Shown here: positions 45,926-57,300 of the stretch, in pieces
Numbering within the stretch: position 1 is the stretch's first letter
Layout: each line of letters begins with the position of its first letter
Source of the DNA: Marisa cornuarietis
Taxonomy: Eukaryota > Mollusca > Gastropoda > Architaenioglossa > Ampullariidae
Direction: 5' to 3'
DNA length: 64,000 nucleotides
NCBI GenBank assembly: GCA_004794655.1
Contig: SMMW01000001.1
Span: forward strand, 1,488,001-1,552,000
Translations under genes and position numbers: made by a program
Notes under the pieces: model-generated
The model's input: only the letters and a program-made list of their open reading frames with translations
Database searches by the model: none
Told to the model about the DNA's origin: nothing

Positions 45926-48078
45926 GTGTATGCATGCGTATTCATACATTATGCATATATATATATATATGAGTGTGTTTATGTGTGCCTGTATGTGAGC
46001 GTGCGTGCTTCTGTGTACACGTGTGGTGGAGGTGTGGGGGGCGCTTATTTGTTAACGGTCACCGTCTGCTCGTGACTGTCGTTACCCGCTGCATGTTGAG
46101 TTACTTAACGACAAAATTATATCTTGGCCTTTAAGTGGCAACTGTCTTTTATTTGCTATTTTTTAAAGACGGGTAGCGGCAGCTGTTGCGCGTCGGGTGG
46201 CCAGATCGATGAACATGTTGGTAGTTCGAATCCTAGGACCTGGCGGGCAGACTACGGGTGACGTCAGCACTCGTCTGCTTCTCGCGTTCCGCCATCTCTT
46301 GAAAAGGCGCGATGCCAGTCAGTCAACGGTGTGCGACAAAATGACCGCCTTGTGGTCACCAACGAACAAAAAAACTAACATTTGCCTGTATATGTGGTGT
46401 GTGTGCGTGCGTGTGTGTGTATATATATGTATATATATATCAAGCGCGCAGGCACACACGCAACATAGACTTTTACACTGCACATACATCGATTGAAAGC
46501 ATGCTTCAAAGTAAACAAGATTCAATAATAAATCGTCATTCTGTAAAATATATTTCCACTGTCGAAGTCGTTATTGTCTGAAGACATGATTTATTATGGA
46601 ATCGTGTTTACTTTGGAGCATGCCTTCAAGCTGTGTGTGTGAGTGAGTGAGTGAGCGAGCGAGCGAGTATTTTGTAACAAGATGCTTTTCGGTTTGGATG
46701 AAAGCAGTGGAGCCTGATGGTCATAGACATATTACTTGTGGTCGAATGGAATGAAAATTTCCTGGTTATGTCTTTTAAATATTTTGTTTTACTTCGTTAA
46801 TACTATTTGTTTATCTTCTCTGTGTCAAAATGACGAATTAGGGACATTAAAGGTGTCAAGTCTCTCTCTTCTCTGTCTCTCCCTTCTCTCTTTGTCTCTC
46901 TTTTTATATGTAATTTCTGTTTGTCCCCTTTTTTTTCATTTTGAGTCACCTGTGTTGAAACTCCAGAAATGTAGAGAAAGTTAATGGCAAACAAATTGTC
47001 AGAATTCAGTCTTCTAAAACATATCGGTCACGTGGATTATTGACTGAAAAAGACCTCTTATTGATATTTTTGTAGCAAACGACTTCATGAGACGGCAGCT
47101 GGGCTTCACCCAGAAACCAGATTCGCGAGATATGACATCAGCGAGCTGAGACTGTATTTTGTAATTGGGAGATGAGAGGTGTAATAAAGCACGCCTGTCA
47201 ACTGCCCTTCAAATACTTCCCCCTAAAAACTTACATCCTAGTCAAGGAAAATATATCTTGCAATCTGAAGAGAGTTTGACAACGCCAGCACGATCATGCC
47301 GACAGTTTGGCGGTCAGTACGTCCTCCTGGCGATCACGTGACGCTAGTAAGCGGGTGGGTGGCTTGGTGTGACTTGCAGATGAGCATGAGCGCTGCATTT
47401 GATTTTTAAGTTGCATGAGAAATGACTCTTTAGCTAAGAAAAGAAATGTTAGCATCTGATTTGTAATTTTTTTGCATATTTTAGTAATATGTATTACGCA
47501 AGTTACACGAATGTTTTCACGCATGACACATATTCATAAGGGAATTCATAGAGAAGTTTGTGATTTTGTTCTGCTACCCTACCTTCTGTTCTCAGAACTG
47601 AAATTTACGGCTCGTCTGAAAATACTGAATGCAGGAGCGAGTCAGAACTAATTCACCTGTGTGTGGCTTAAGGACAGAGCGCGTCTAGGAACTGTCACGT
47701 TGCTTTTGAAGGCGGTTGACTTTGAAGTTTAAAAAAAAAAGTCCAATACCTTTTTGGCGCTCTTTTTTCTTCAAAGCTGAATTATATCTCATTTAAATGC
47801 GGAAAGATAATGCAGCCCGTGTGATGTCGTTTTTATAATTCGGAAACCAGCCTGCTTTCACGAGGTCCCTACGGACATGGCTTGCTGAGAAAATCTAAGA
47901 AATCTCTAAAGCCTTTAAATATCCCAGCTAGTAGACTGTATTAGCTGCTGTAATGGACTGCTCACCCTCGCAGGCTGTTTGTTGCTGGCTGGAAGTGTTC
48001 ACAGAGTTGCAATCTCCTGTCTGAGCAGTGGTTTGCTAGTCCCTCAGCTGTTCTGAGGGAGAGTGCGTGAAAGAAGCA

Positions 48079-48140
48079 AACAAACAAGCAAACAAACAAA
48101 CGAACGAACGAACGAACAAAGGAACGAACGAGAGAGAGAG
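48079..48140. repeat. (AAAC)n/(GAAC)n then (GA)n microsatellite
   Basis: Tetranucleotide units AAAC and GAAC, then GAGAGAGAG. Confidence 0.9.
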
Positions 48141-48364
48141 TTAGCATCAGAGAGATAGAACAGGAGGATGGATGTTAGAGAGACAGTGTCCTGAAGGTGA
48201 CAGCTGTTTGCGGGGCTAGCCTTAATCTCGCACGCTTGCGTGCAGTCACGTCAGCAAACGCGGTGCTTGCAGAAGACTGGCAGACTGCGAGTCCACCAGC
48301 AAGACCGCTGACGACGCCCGGCGATGTCGTGGCTATAAACAGACCTCGGGCACAGCAGGAGCCG

Positions 48365-48475
48365 GTTTGTTGACTCACAAGGACGATATTCGACACAGTA
48401 AATTATCCGCTCCTAACGCCTGCAGTATTTTACCCATTAAGCTATCGCAAAATTCCCCTCGGCCATGACAGGTTT
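48365..48475 (-). mobile_element. tRNA-like SINE head
   Basis: On the minus strand GATAGCTTAATGGGTAAAAT (A-box-like) is followed about 30 nt later by GTGTCGAATATCG (B-box-like). The spacing is tRNA-like, but the arms do not pair as a functional tRNA. Confidence 0.4.
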
Positions 48476-49229
48476 TTGATTCTTACCTAAGTGCAAGAAG
48501 CTTTATGGGCAGTGAGTTGCTAAATATAGGCTTTGTTTCGAGACGGGTAGTCGCTAGCGCCGAGTGCAGACTTAAGAGTCCGGGTGGGGAAAAGAGATAG
48601 GGGTATGGAGACTTGTAGCGCGTAGCAAGATGACGTCTGAAGATTTAGGACATTTTTTGTGTTTCGTTTTCTTTCGCGGATGAAAACAGATCCTTTAAGA
48701 TGAGATCACAGGTGCAGTTTAATTAAAACAGCAGCGAAACGAACATTTGATAAGATCATAGAGTGAGGCGGCGAGTTCCACAGTTGGGAAAAAATATTTT
48801 GTCCCCAGCACAGGTAGTTGGTTTGCTAGGTAGGAATAATAATGTCGCTGCTTCGACGCTGAACTGCAGTCATCTTCGCGGAGCTTGAGTGCAGTGGATG
48901 GAATTAGAGACAAACACGGGGGTTGAGAAATGGTTTGTAGGCACGTGTCTGCAGTATAGTATCACAAAATGTAACACAGGGATGCTGAAGGATTTAAGTT
49001 TGCGCACACGTATTGGTGTTTTAATTAACGAGAGAGCGGCATCTCAAACTTAGAGCTGCCACATTGACAGTGTACATCGGTGGTGTGGTGGGGAGAGGGA
49101 GTGAGAATACTGCAGTCTGTCTACAGAATGTGTTTCCTATTTTGTGCAGCCTTTACTTACTCGATGTAATTGAGTTCAGAATCGTAAGATGACATCCAGA
49201 AATCCATGCTGGCAACTTGAATAAGCAGG

Positions 49230-49330
49230 GCTCATGTCTTGGCTCAGGCGTGGACATGGCACGTTGAGTACGCCCACCACCCTACTCAGGATTGACGAAA
49301 AGTACCTGGAATATGGTGCGAGCCTACCAC
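49230..49330. repeat. Dispersed repeat, copy 1 (further pieces at 50226 and 52922)
   Basis: CATGTCTTGGCTCAGGCGTG, then GACATGGCACGTTGAGTACG and CCCACCACCCTACTCA, is repeated with few changes at about 50226-50281. Its continuation GATTGACGAAAAGTACCTGG...GGTG is partly repeated at about 52924-52955. It is therefore a mobile or duplicated repeat of unknown type, not a local tandem. Confidence 0.7.
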
Positions 49331-50225
49331 CACCTTTATCTGGGACGACAGTGAATGAAGTGCCCTCTGTGATCTCGGAGTTGCGTTCTAAACACAATTT
49401 CTAACCAAACGATTCTTCCCTAACACTTAATTTTATATGAAAGTTACTGTGAACATAAGTTTCCATTATTTAAAATTACAAATTGTATTTTGATTTGCAT
49501 AGCTCTTTAACAGGATGGAATTTGTGTTTCCATATTTATAAGCCTACGGTTTGCTAGTTTCCGATAAATTGTTTATTATAGTTTTTAGACCTTGAAGAAG
49601 ACCGACGAATTTAAGTATCGTAGACGTGGAACTGGAAGTCTTTGCTTCTCCAAAGAGTTCATCAAGGGTTTTGACAGTCCATCGTGTATTGAGCACTGAG
49701 CTAAACTGTAAAAAGAAACTGTCAGCGATCTTCAGGGTTATAGTCACATGATCTGCACTACCGACAACTTTCTGTGCAGGATGTGGAGGTCTCTGGCGGT
49801 TGTTAAGGTTTGCAACATATATTTCTTCGCGTTTTGTCGCGTGAGCGGTTAAGTTGATTACCCAGTGTCCTTTGTCGAGGCAGACATTTCCTACAGTCTG
49901 ACGTGGACGCAGTGGCTAAGCTGGGGGTCATCTCGGTTCGCGGGGAAATGACAGACAATTGGTTAGGCAAGTCTTTTTGACTTGAACATTTTGTTTCTCC
50001 AGCTTGTTCCCATGACAAGTCCATAAAGAGACGCACTGTGTATCAATGACCTCTGCAGACAGAAGATTTATGTTGACTCTTACCCCGACTCCCCCCCCCC
50101 AAAAAAAAAAAGATCCCCATGACGTCATACCCATTGGCGTTATGTCGAGTTTCTCTGCTCATAAAGCCCCTGTTCTCTGGAGCATAATAAATCTTGTAGG
50201 ACAGATCGGGGACAGGTCGTGGGGG

Positions 50226-50281
50226 TCATGTCTTGGCTCATGCGTGGACATGCCATGTTGAGTACGCCCCCCACCCTACTC
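50226..50281. repeat. Dispersed repeat, copy 2
   Basis: It matches 49233-49288 with about four mismatches, including the CGCCCCCCACCCTACTCA end, after which similarity stops. Confidence 0.75.
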
Positions 50282-50916
50282 ACACACACCTCTTACCACA
50301 CTTTTCATGTTCATTTAGTCACGAGACAGTCGGCCGGTCTGACTTCTTTTGTGACTCGTAATCATCTTTCGCGAGGGTTGCCGTGAGGGTCAGACTGTAA
50401 GCTTTTTTTTTTTTTTTTTTTAACTTCCTGCGTCCCATTATTTTGGAGAGTGAAGGTTGGGTGAGTGATGTTGAGACTGGTCAATCCGCGGGAGATACCG
50501 GCAGACGTCTGCAATCAGTTCAGACGCCTTGAGGTGTGTCTCGTTTGATGTGTAGTTGTTTCACTGTTGTGACCACAGCTATAGTATTTTCGGTCCTCAG
50601 ACCATGGGGCGCTGCTGAGCACTGTAATGCAGGAGAAGGTTTTGTTGTTTTTGCTTAGTCGCAAGTTTATGTATGCTTGATACTGTTTCGCTTCTTTCTC
50701 ACTGGGAGGACGGATAACCGAAAGGTTAAAACAAAGAAGTACCCAAAAGGTGTGAACACAAGCGAGCGGAGGTATTTTAGTTATAAACCTGCGTTGGAAT
50801 ATAGCAAGTATACGGACAGCTATCCAAAATGAAGGTACATGCAGACTTGACACATTGACTAGCGATCATGTTGGTTTGAACTTTTTACTGTACAATGTTT
50901 ACGTTATATCGCGTTT

Positions 50917-50921
<5 letters not shown>

Positions 50922-51007
<86 letters not shown>
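50922..51007 (+). promoter_or_regulatory. (TG)43 tract abutting the exon 3 acceptor
   Basis: 86 bp of uninterrupted TG lies directly against the acceptor TTTCAG of the exon at 51012, replacing a normal polypyrimidine tract. In RNA this is a long UG repeat, the known binding site of TDP-43 and CELF-type proteins. The position recalls the (TG)m(T)n element of human CFTR exon 9. A role in exon choice is inference. Confidence 0.6.
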
Positions 51008-51008
<1 letters not shown>

Positions 51009-51011
51009 CAG

Positions 51012-51190
51012 ATTCCGCCAGCTACTTCCACAGCACGTCGAAGATCGTAGCTGCACCAGGGGCTGGCTCCATTTCGCGCCCTCTGCAGCAGCGCCTGCAG
51101 TCTCCCGTTCGCCTTCCTCTCAGCCTTTACGCCAAGCGTTCTTCCACTGCGCTCTCGGGGAAACTCGACGACACGGCTGACGAAGACAAG
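51012..51190 (+). CDS. Exon 3 of unrecognised coiled-coil protein gene
   Basis: This 179-nt exon has the acceptor TTTCAG (after the TG array) and the donor GACAAG|GTGCGTAG. It completes residue 87 as Asp and encodes residues 88-146: SASYFHSTSKIVAAPGAGS, an RPLQQRLQSPVRLPLS block, then KRSSTALSGKLDDTADEDK. It is Ser/Pro/Arg rich and looks like an unstructured, phosphorylatable linker (SPV is a proline-directed site). The exon enters in phase 1 and leaves in phase 0. Its length is not a multiple of three. Skipping it would join exon 2 to exon 4 out of frame, with TGA at the end of exon 4. No domain is recognised. Confidence 0.85.
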
Positions 51191-51540
51191 GTGCGTAGGA
51201 TGGCGTTAAACTCATCGTCAGCACATCATCACACACGTGACCCACATCCTGATGAATCCAGAAGAAAAGCAGTTAAACCGTAGAAAGTTAAAAGAAGAAA
51301 ATATAGCCGCTTGCATTTTGTGGATGTGTAGATGTCGACAAGGTGGGGGGGGGGAGGGGTTCAACTGACTGAGATTATAAATGAATCAGAAGCAACCAAG
51401 GTAGGGGGAAAATTCATTTCCGTTATGGATGTAGCTTCATTCTGGTCTTGGACGTTTTTATTGAGGAGATGATGAATCAGACTCTACCCTAAGCAAATCA
51501 TTAGTATGTTTTATATACGCAAAAATGCACATGCATGCAC

Positions 51541-51740
51541 AATACGACTTTATTTATCCACAAGGGCAATTCTAGATAGTGCTCGTACTAGCAGTAATAC
51601 ATACATATATACAGGAGATAATACATATACATGTTGAAATAATTTGGCGTATGCACGCACGCACACACACACACACACACAACTACTCATGCATGCGCAG
51701 GAAGAATTTTTGTAAGGGGAGCATAACGATTCCTTCACAC
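51541..51740 (-). mobile_element. Inverted LINE 3' tail (TATTG-terminus family)
   Basis: On the minus strand it ends AGTGCTCGTACTAG.. then TTGCCCTTGTGGATAAATAA AG, the same 3' end as the plus-strand LINE at 59374-60045. A conceptual YVLLLVRAL peptide is shared by both copies, and a CA/GT run lies at the equivalent upstream place in each. Confidence 0.7.
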
Positions 51741-52084
51741 TTAAGTGTTTGGTTGTAAAGACAGAATAATATCCCAGTTAACTTACTTTCTTTGCAATGC
51801 CTGAACGATTTACAACCTGTATGTCTGCTTTATGTGTGTAGGCGGTGAAGTCAGAAGATCTGTTTCTAACTGTGTTATGGGAGTGCTGGCAGGATTCATG
51901 GCTTTACGTGTCAGCGAGCGTGGATTGAGTAGAATAGCTAGAAAATATTTATCACCGCGCGTGCTTGTGGAACACACATCGTGTAGCTTTTTGGTGTTCA
52001 GAAGATAAAGGCAACCATTTAATGCGGTCAGTCGTATAGAAAGTAAGTAGGTTAGGCGCAACGCGTCCTCGTTTTAGTGCGAGG

Positions 52085-52345
52085 CAGCTTAATAAGGATG
52101 GCAGCACTAGCTGTAAGGTTGGCAGCACTAGCTGTAAGGATGGCAGCACTAGCTTATGGATTGCAGCACTAACTGCAATGAGTAAGACATCGCTAGCTGT
52201 AAGGATGACAGCACTAACTGTAAGGAAAGAAACGCTTCAGACTGGGTCGTCACGAAATCTTGCAACGGCACTTGGGGCGTTGGGGAGAAGATGCTAGCGC
52301 TGCCATCATTGCTGAAGACACAAAGCTGAATGTTCAAAGGGATAA
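52085..52345. repeat. Minisatellite, 21-24 bp unit (GGCAGCACTAGCTGTAAGG)
   Basis: Three clean units of GGATGGCAGCACTAGCTGTAA lie between about 52095 and 52160, followed by diverged CAGCACTAACTG(T/C)AA units to about 52225 and scattered remnants beyond. Confidence 0.85.
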
Positions 52346-54205
52346 GATTGGCGACCCTGGAACGCAGCTGTCTTGGACTCTATTGAGTCAGCAACTGCGA
52401 CCCCGTTAGCTTTGAACCGTCTCTACCAGTCTTTAATTCTCTTCACCTGCCTGGTCCTTGGGGTATTGGAGAACACCTGTAGACCGAGCGGTGGCAACCA
52501 AGTTGCCGATGTAGATGTCTTCTTTTGTCGTCGTCGGAGTCGGCCTCATTCGAGAGTGTTATAAGGTGTTGTCTTAGTGAGTTACGGCTGACGATGTACT
52601 ATTTGAGTTCCGAGTTCTTGTCCTGACTGCAGCTTATTTTCAAGTCCGGAGATCTTTTTTATTATTTATGTATTTATTTTGCTTTTTGGAGCTCCAAGTG
52701 AGCGAAAAAAATAACATTTTCATTCAAAGAGGAATTGTGTGTCCAGTGACGTCAGCTCCTTTTTATAGTGTGATAATAGGTAACGACCGGTGCCTGTTTT
52801 TGACGTTGAGTGAAAAAGAGTTCCAGCCTTAACGTCTGATGTATGCATGGTCAGATTAATTAGGCCTGTTATTAACGTCACGGGTGCAACCCACCTGTCT
52901 GTCAAGGACTTAGTGTAATGACAGGATTGACGAAAATTACCTGCATTTATGGTGTGTGCGTGTCCTGTTAGCTGCCGATCAGTAGGCGTAGACGCTGCTT
53001 AGTCGAAGATCGGGCCATTTGCGAAGAACTCGGTTCCGCTGCAGCGAGACAGCCTGCAGGTATGGACTACAGACCGTTGTGAAGGCAAACATTATACAGT
53101 CTTCTCATTACCAGACTGTTTAGTTCTTTGAAAGAGTAAGTATTGTGATTTTCTTTACACACTATAGGTAGGTCAAGTCTGAGATGTAATAGCTGTGGCG
53201 AGAAATGCTATGGTGGCTTTTGGACCATATTTTTTTTTTAAGATCTCGCAGCGGCTTCGTTTCCATGTTGGCTCCGAATTGTGTTGTCCTTGAAATGTCT
53301 TTTCGGACAAGTCGATGTCTTCAGACTTGGTCGTTACTGTCATCTGAAGCCGACCGCTAACGTGAGCAACAGAGTGACACTCTGATTGCTTGCCGCTGTT
53401 TGTGTCATCGACGGCTGGGTGGATGACGAGTGCAACCATTTGATATTTTGTGCAAAAGGGCTTGCTGACATCATCGTGGTATTTTCCTGACGGCAGTAGA
53501 CCGATAACCATGATGCACGTGGTCTATGCACAAAGAGGTATCGTCCAAATGGTACGAAAGGTCGCAGTAACGATAATCATTGCAAAGTAAAACTAATGGC
53601 TGCTCGTAGATGGTAGATGATTTGGTCGCTATCCCCGTTTTGATGCAGTGTCGAGAATTATAGACCTAATTGTTTCCCTTTGTAGATCTGGTAGGAAGGT
53701 CTGCAAAAGTTCGAGCCTATTTTTTACAGCCATTCTGTGGATAATTTTAGGGTTGGTCACACTCTGACCTTCGAAGCAACAAGGCGGTTTGACATAATAA
53801 CTGAAGGTGCACCGGTGCATATTTTAAACAATAAAGGAATCCGAGAAAGTTTTGAACTGTAGGTTTATGACACTTGGGAGTTTGTTTGAATCTGTTATGC
53901 AGGCTCTAGGTTGCATTGTGAAAGACTGTATTCCTTCACAGGTTTGGGGTAGATGTGTAAGTGTGTTATTAGCACTTCGTGGCAAACGACTCGGCGTCTG
54001 AACACTAAATTTTAATTTGTTGCGGGTGTTTCTTGCAACAGAGGCCTTTTGAAAATCTCCGACCACTTGTACAACAAGACGAATTATGCTGTGAAATGTA
54101 GTTCATTGCTATAATGGAACTTACACTGTCTTGCTTGATAAATGTTAGCTTCGGTGTACATAACCGCTACACTTTTTCTTTAAATCTTGACAGAACGAAA
54201 ATTTG

Positions 54206-54300
54206 ATATTATTATTATTATTAAAGCAGATTTCTATAGCGCAATTTTCAACTCCAGAGTCGACTCAATGCGCTGTACAGTGTATGGGGTTAGTTTAAAA
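54206..54300 (-). mobile_element. LINE/SINE 3' tail, minus strand
   Basis: On the minus strand GCGCATTGAGTCGACTCTGG, then TTGCGCTATAGAAATCTGC, then an (ATT)n-type tail. It matches the layout of the tails at 26280-26365 and 45795-45925. Confidence 0.6.
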
Positions 54301-57300
54301 TCACTGAAAAATAGCAGAATTCTTGTAGTAAGATCATCAGATTAGTTCTACAATCACTGAGAAATATCCAGATTCTGTTCAAGAATTTCCGGACTGAACT
54401 ACAGGGGCAATCAGCAGTATGCTAGGATAGTCATAGACTGTGGAGTTGTGGAAGCCAGTGAGACACAACTGTCCGCAGGTGGTATAAAGCAGGGGTAGTC
54501 TTCACACCCCTGTGTATGACCAGCAGGTCACGGCAAGAACCATAGCCCACGACAAGCATGACTGTCCACAGTTCATGGCGATGGACGAAGCTACAGTAAT
54601 GTGGGAGAAGTCTCATATTGTAACTGCTTGGTTAATACTTCTTTCTATACATATGAGAACTCGTGATCTAAGTTTTCTAGATCAATCCGCTTAACAGCCA
54701 CCTACAGTCCTGTTGTCGAGTGCGGAGCTACATGCAGTGTGGTTGTATCTGTGAGACCTTTGGCTATTCCTGTATATGGCTGATAGACACACGCCACACT
54801 GTCAAACTGCACGATGACCACTTCTGATGACGATGACTCATTGATCTTGATAGTGACCTTCACATTGTTTTCTGCCAGTGGTGGGGAGGTGATGTCGTCA
54901 GGTTACTTGCTGGTGGAGAATCAGACAACTGAGATTCGGAATAAGCACAATGCGTGGTTACTGATTTGTCGGACATACCGTTTGTCGGTCTTTAGCCTCT
55001 TTTCACTCTTGAATCTATGAACTTTACCAGCTACTTGTTTTAGCAAGTCGTCTGCTCCGGGACCCGTGCTGGCTCTCAACGGCCGTGAGTTCAGATCTAC
55101 AAGCCTTCGTGTCGTAGTGTGATCTAAAGATCTTCAGAAGAAAGCGGCGTCAGGCAGAAAAGTCAATGGGAAATCCGAAAGTCACAGAAGGAAAGAAAAG
55201 TCGAACAGTCCTGCACAGCAGCGACGCAGCGACGCAGCGAAGAAAGTACCGACTTACACAATTGGCACTAAAAACACAACAAACTAATAAAACAACAAAA
55301 AAATACAAAAATTGCAGAGAACCGCCTCCCTCAAGCCTGTTAGGCGAGGGGACGCCACTCTGTGATATTCATTTTGTAAAAGTGTAGAAATTTTGCAGAG
55401 CACCATTTCTTGTAAGTCATACTGCAAACACTAGATAAACTTAAATACTAGAGGAGAAACCGGAAGGGCTTTGAATTTCATCCATGTAGTCTAGCTTTTT
55501 TCTTTTTTTTCGTAAAAAAAAGCTGTATCACTAATCCCAGCATCGTCAGACTACAACATTCATTGCTTCTTGCCGTAGAACCAGTGCACAACATAAATTA
55601 CCTCGGTGATAGATGATTTCCCTCTCCTTTAATAGCCCACAGCCCCACTATTAGCTCGCAGGAAACATAAATACGGTCGAAGGCTGCCATCAAGTCGCCA
55701 TTTTGCTGAAAACTTTGGGAGGTATTGGGCACCGCTGTCTAGATGAGGGCCTATCAGTTATGGCGATCCTGCCCACCAGCTCAGCAAGGCCACGTTGCAT
55801 AATTTTTTTCTTGTTTATTAAAGCGTGAAGGTAGCCGAAGAATGCTGAGATGCAAGAAATTTACTGAAATAGCTGGATTGGACCGCAGAAACAGATTTTC
55901 CAAAGTGGACTTCACGTCTTGTACTTCCCCCCCCCCACCATCTTAGGTTTTTTTTAAATTGCGTCGCGCGATAGTTTTCATGATTAGAATACAAGTGGTT
56001 AATTTAGCTCTGTAAAATAATCGTTTGATTCCTTTTGATAAATTTATTGTGCTGCTTAAACGTCAGATCCCCTGAAGGTAGCAGCAGCAGCGTGTTGCCG
56101 AGAATGGCTATATCTTCGTATCGCAGGCCACTTTTGAAGTCGTTAGTGGGTCGTTACAGGCGCTGGGCCATAAATCTTTAAATTCATTGGTTAGAAGTTC
56201 CCCATGGGTTCCCTTCACCTGTTTGCTGAGAGACCTTGCAACTCTTGGACTCACGACTAGCGAAGGTGCCAGGGTAGGTCTTGACGCGGTTCAAAGATGA
56301 GAACAAAACAAGGATGGTGCCTAATGTTTCTCGCGGTCATGCTCTAAGTTTGAGCAGAGACCAAAACGGACATTTTGGCTGCTGTATAGCATGCGAGCAT
56401 TCCTGATTATGAGCGATAGATCAGGATTTAGTCATACTATATCGGAGTATAACCCACGTATCTTTCATATGAGAAACTTTTATCATCACCGAGTGAAAGG
56501 CCTCGTGTACGGTTCCTGAAGAGTCTGCTCACACACTTGCTACAAACTGACTGTAACACTCATGGTATCTCTCTTGGTAATCGTGAAGGAGTTTCGTTCT
56601 GTGCTGACGAAGACTCCGGTATTGTGTATTTTTTGCCTTCCTGTGTCTGTTATCTATTTGTACCCTAGAGTATACTGCCCTTGAGAAATCACTCTCGTGT
56701 ATGTGTGAGTAATTTAGATCTGTGCATTTCTTTCTGTTAAATGTTGATTGCGTGGACGATAGCTGAGGCATTCACCGGCATTCTCCATGCCAGCGGGGGT
56801 AGAAGACCTGCCGTTAAAGAGATCGATCTGTGGGTATATTGGTCGAGACTTGAGGCCAGTCTAGCGGAGGGAAAATGTGGGTTGGGGTGGAGTCATTCGA
56901 TTTTTCGTTTTATAGACTTTAGCTGTTGGTGCAAGACCAGTCCGAATCACACTTTCGCCGTCTTTATTTGGACTTCATGGATGTAGCGGCAAATGTAATC
57001 AAATTACTGTTGTTAAAATATCGTTTTCACCCTCTTTTAAAAGAAAAACTCTTCACGGTTTCTTTTTCTTCCATTTTCTGATCTTGACGTCACTGTTAAT
57101 TTCATCTCCTTCACTCCTACTTTTCTTTTTTTTCTCTTCCACCCTCCTTTCTCTCTCTCTCCCCCTCAATGACGCATGCACACAAATGCATGACGTATCA
57201 AGTGGCTGCCACTCTCGCCCACCCAGCCACCCACCTTTCAGTCATCCCATGCCCTAGCGTTTATCGACAGAGACACAGTCCTTGGCAATTCATTGCTGGG

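Larger units (their letters stand above)
23562..51011 (+). other. Intron 2 (about 27.5 kb)
   Basis: It runs from the donor at 23562 to the acceptor TTTCAG ending at 51011. It contains most of the transposon relics, a CpG-rich block with a possible internal promoter (28360-29348), a second GC-rich patch (30165-30620), minisatellites and at least five long TG/CA arrays. Two weak cassette-exon candidates are listed separately. Stretches such as 29350-30160, 35400-36900, 39700-40450, 42450-43050, 44100-45500 and 46500-48000 show nothing I can name beyond simple repeats. Confidence 0.55.

Noticed and set aside
46190..46260. tRNA-like sequence with TAGTTCGAATCCTAG
   Set aside because: A B-box-like string alone; no A box in correct spacing and no body, so not listed as an element.
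50855..51283. 142-codon frame spanning the TG array as a single-exon gene
   Set aside because: Its N-terminal half is Cys/Val from TG repeats. Only the part from 51012 to 51190 behaves as an exon, bounded by AG and GT in the right phases.
53173..54066. Cluster of 63-112-codon minus-strand frames
   Set aside because: Three adjacent frames look suggestive of one decayed gene, but no motif could be recognised and the lengths are within chance expectation.
55030..55115. tRNA-like SINE head (GTGAGTTCAGATCTAC)
   Set aside because: Weak B-box resemblance only; the family could not be confirmed with a second copy.
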